Shown piece after piece: positions 40,595-42,545 of a stretch of 42,545 nucleotides of DNA (position 1 is its first letter; each line of letters starts with the position of its first letter). Location of the stretch: positions 1-42,545 of the forward strand of contig CAAGBQ010000109.1 of NCBI GenBank assembly GCA_900768105.1, given 5' to 3'. The translations under genes and the position numbers were made by a program. Below the pieces are notes generated by a model. That model saw only the letters and a program-made list of their open reading frames with translations, was not told the DNA's origin and made no database searches. Source of the DNA: Oscillospiraceae bacterium (GTDB lineage Bacteria > Bacillota > Clostridia > Oscillospirales > Ruminococcaceae).

Positions 40595-41688
40595 TATTTG
40601 CCCTCCTTCGGTACAAACTGATGAATTTTTCTTGCGCCGGTAAGGGCTTCATATGTGCCGAGAGAAAGCGCCTCCATTTCGCGTTCGCCTTTGAGCACTA
40701 CAACCGGTGCAAGGTGCTGCACACGCTCGGTTATATGGTCCACAATAAACGGCACATTCGCCATTCCGCCAATAAGCAGGATTGCGTCCACCTTGCCCAT
40801 AAGCACGGTGCGCATAGCGCCGATTTCCTTTGCGGTTTGGTAGCACATAGCTTCCATAACCTCTTTTGCGTGCGCGTCGCCGTTTTCTATGCTCTCCATA
40901 ATGGCACGAATGTCCGTTGTGCCAAGGTATGCCATAAGTCCGGCTTCACCGTTTATGTGGCGAATCATACCTTTAAGGTCATATTTGCCGGAATAACACA
41001 GCTTGACAAGGCGGCCGACGGGGACGGTTCCGCAGCGGTTGTTGGAAAAGGGGCCTTCGCCCTCCAAACCATCGGGGGCGTCAACCATTTTTCCGTCACG
41101 GATTGCAACAACACCTATTCCGCCGCCGAGCATAACGGAAATTACGCGAATATCCTCGAACCTTTTGCCGCTTTGTTCTGCGTAATAGCGCGCCATAGCC
41201 TTGGTGTTGAGCGCCTGAACGCAGGAAACACGCGGAATCTCTTTCAGTCCGGAATAGCGTGCAAGCGCGTCCATTTCGTCGGTGGTAGGAGTATCAGTGG
41301 TGAGCGGAATCGCGTGGTCGGTTTCCTTGCAAAGGTCATATGCAACCCATGGACCGAGGTTGCAGACATGGTTTCCGTATTCGCCGGATTTGGTCTGCTT
41401 CAGCATATCCTCGTTTATCTGCCAGGTGCCGCCCTCTATCGGCTCGGTTTGACCGCCGCGGGCGGCAATCGCATCAATATCATGAAGGCTGATATTATGC
41501 TCCTTCAGAAATTCTTCGATTGCCTCCTTGCGGAGGCCGTACTGGTCATTTACGGTTTTGCACTCCTTGATTTTCTCCACCGGATGCGAAATATTTTCCC
41601 GCAGGATGAATTCATTGTTTTCGCAATAAGCAATTTTGGTAGAGGTTGAACCAAAGTTGATTATTATTACTTTATAGATTTTTTCCAT
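40594..41688 (-). CDS. buk: Butyrate kinase
   Basis: A 364-residue acetate/butyrate kinase superfamily enzyme that makes ATP and butyrate from butyryl phosphate. Conserved parts are IIINFGSTSTKIAYCENN (phosphate binding), DAIAARGGQ, VMLGGGIGVVAI with the glycine-rich strand, and AILLIGGMANVPFIV near the end. Length matches Buk (about 355). AAGGAG lies six bases before the ATG. The pair buk-ptb lets the cell conserve energy from butyryl-CoA without an acetate CoA-transferase. The upstream region has no clean consensus promoter that I can name. Confidence 0.93.
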   Translation of the reverse strand: MEKIYKVIIINFGSTSTKIAYCENNEFILRENISHPVEKIKECKTVNDQYGLRKEAIEEFLKEHNISLHDIDAIAARGGQTEPIEGGTWQINEDMLKQTKSGEYGNHVCNLGPWVAYDLCKETDHAIPLTTDTPTTDEMDALARYSGLKEIPRVSCVQALNTKAMARYYAEQSGKRFEDIRVISVMLGGGIGVVAIRDGKMVDAPDGLEGEGPFSNNRCGTVPVGRLVKLCYSGKYDLKGMIRHINGEAGLMAYLGTTDIRAIMESIENGDAHAKEVMEAMCYQTAKEIGAMRTVLMGKVDAILLIGGMANVPFIVDHITERVQHLAPVVVLKGEREMEALSLGTYEALTGARKIHQFVPKEGK

Positions 41689-41765
41689 TTTTTCTCCTTG
41701 CGTAGGTGATAATAAAAGCTTATCGGTTTATCAGCTTTCCTTATAATTCCGCTTTATAGCACAAA

Positions 41766-41796
41766 TCCCTTTCCGGAAGTACCGGAAAGGGAAGTT
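41766..41796. terminator. Hairpin between the acyltransferase remnant and buk
   Basis: A perfect 11-bp stem (41766-41776 with 41782-41792) has a five-base loop. On the minus strand it is followed by TTTGTGC, a weak T run. It separates the remnant at 41829 from the butyrate operon. Confidence 0.7.
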
Positions 41797-41828
41797 TTAT
41801 GTATTACAAAGAGGTTTTATGTGAGGGA

Positions 41829-42245
41829 TTATTTTACTTCCGCAACTGCGGGCTTTACTTCATCGAATACCGGCGGTTCATTTGCCTTAAAGAAACCTAT
41901 AAGACCTTTTGTAATCTTACGGAGTACATATTTATCAATGAAATAGAACGGAATATAAAGAGCCACAAGAACTGCCATAAAGATTGCAAACACAACCATC
42001 TCGTCCGTGTCTTTAAGCACATCGTTAACCAATCTAAACTTAAAGATGCAAAGAAGCGGAGTGTGAAGCGCATAAAGACCAAGCCCTATATATGCAAAAT
42101 TCTTTATACCGGGAACCTTTGCAAGGAATTTGTTGAGCACAGGAGAAATTTTTCCTTGACCACTGAGCAGAACCGTAAGAATGATGAAGTTTGCATAGTC
42201 CATCATAATAAGCCAATAGCCGCTGGTATAGGTGTAGAACGCCAT
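41829..42245 (-). pseudogene. C-terminal remnant of an acyltransferase-3 family membrane protein
   Basis: The 138 codons contain the end of an acyltransferase_3-type protein: FAYIGLGLYALHTPLLCIF matches the family segment that precedes the last helices, followed by a final membrane helix and a Val/Lys-rich tail. Complete proteins have about 340-400 residues and ten helices; here only about three remain. An in-frame TAA lies 12 bases before the first ATG, no ribosome binding site is present, and the region upstream is AT-rich non-coding DNA followed by the GTGCTC repeats. I take it to be the residue of a deletion. The lost part included the catalytic His. Confidence 0.72.
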
Positions 42246-42367
42246 TATACCAATTTACAAAATGTAAGTAAAGCTTTCTGTTTTTATGCAAATATAATAA
42301 AATCTTATGTTTAAAGAGGGCTTCGCTTCGCTTGCAGTGTGTTTCTGCCCGTTCTTTTGCATTTTTC

Positions 42368-42427
42368 GTGCTCAAAGCCGCAAAGTCCCGTGCTCAAAGC
42401 AAAAATGTCATATGCTTATCCGTGCTC
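42368..42427 (+). repeat. Three unpaired GTGCTCAAA units
   Basis: GTGCTCAAA occurs at 42368-42376, 42390-42398 and 42422-42430, spaced 22 and 32 bases. Together with the cluster at 468-520 these are copies without hairpin partners. They lie between the acyltransferase remnant and the terminator of the gene at the edge. Confidence 0.6.
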
Positions 42428-42437
42428 AAAAACAGCA

Positions 42438-42473
42438 AAAGCCCCTTCGCGCCTGACCACGCGAAGGGGCTTT
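42438..42473 (-). terminator. Terminator of the gene at the right edge
   Basis: A perfect 14-bp stem (42438-42451 with 42460-42473) is followed by TTGCTGTTTTT on the minus strand, 39 bases after the stop codon of the partial gene. Confidence 0.85.
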
Positions 42474-42511
42474 GCCGTTTTTAAGAAAGGAGAAGAATTC
42501 TTGATTAAATA

Positions 42512-42545
42512 TTATCCGCGCTTTTTGAGCACGAATGCTGCCGCC
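42512..42545 (-). CDS. 3' end of another surface protein gene (partial)
   Basis: Only the last ten codons are inside the window: AAAFVLKKRG followed by TAA (42514-42512). The Ala-rich hydrophobic end and basic KKRG tail are like the sorting tail AAAALALKKRK of the protein at 2827-4401, so this is probably a third sortase-type surface protein. Everything upstream is outside the window. Its coding sequence contains the string GTGCTCAAA, the repeat unit found next to it. Confidence 0.55.
   Translation of the reverse strand, partial: AAAFVLKKRG

Noticed and set aside
1..42545. CRISPR array
   Set aside because: No set of identical 25-40 base repeats with regular spacers is present. The GTGCTC clusters have repeat units of under ten bases and uneven spacing.

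Overview
The window looks like chromosomal DNA of an uncultured, spore-forming, Gram-positive anaerobe of the Clostridia, most likely a gut Oscillospirales/Ruminococcaceae-type bacterium. The basis is a SipL-like spore-coat protein (DUF3794 plus LysM), a butyrate kinase/phosphate butyryltransferase pair, PduL, NPxTG-type surface proteins with Gram-positive tails, strong AGGAGG ribosome binding sites and TTGACA/TATAAT promoters. The species assignment is inference; no rRNA gene lies in the window.

Layout, left to right. Positions 1-1160: an outward-facing consensus promoter at the left edge, a tRNA-Arg(CCG) with promoter and terminator, and a MerR regulator with a palindromic site. 1181-11477: ordinary accessory and housekeeping genes: a DUF234-type ATPase whose nuclease-like tail has lost its key residues, a secreted NPxTG protein, the SipL-like protein, an ECF sigma/membrane-protein pair, a YfcE-type phosphoesterase, three small proline/glutamine-rich proteins, a HicB-DinB fusion and a PAP2 phosphatase. 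11567-14580: a second large secreted protein with a broken sorting tail, preceded by a candidate structured RNA of about 350 nt with its own promoter and terminator. 14580-19966: PduL, an ABC exporter pair, a DUF1653-DUF2087-DUF998 operon, and a plus-strand operon with a truncated flavodoxin, two YajC-like proteins and a pyrophosphatase-like protein with altered catalytic residues.

The centre of interest is 20221-39559. Ten tightly spaced minus-strand genes appear to form one operon of 19.3 kb. In transcription order they encode: a membrane protein with an extracellular von Willebrand A domain; a 1169-residue tubulin/FtsZ-like protein; a two-helix membrane protein; a 1416-residue membrane protein ending in a LIM-like zinc module plus HEXXH peptidase that resembles the plant DA1 family; a soluble FtsK/SpoIIIE-type ATPase; two small helical proteins of WXG100 size; a membrane-anchored GNAT acetyltransferase; an alanine/ornithine racemase family enzyme; and a small membrane protein. 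I do not recognise this set as a named system. It reads as an envelope-spanning machine: an outside sensor, an inside cytoskeletal polymer, a motor, a regulated protease, possible secreted substrates and modifying enzymes. Its sequence looks more AT-rich than its surroundings, and long hairpins sharing one core sequence flank it, consistent with a transferred cassette.

39791-41688 is the ptb-buk acyl-phosphate pair. It is followed by a decayed acyltransferase fragment, a small GTGCTC repeat cluster and the last codons of another surface protein at the right edge.

Across the window at least five intergenic hairpins have different outer stems but the same GTGCTC/GAGCAC core, a recurrent element that deserves a genome-wide count.
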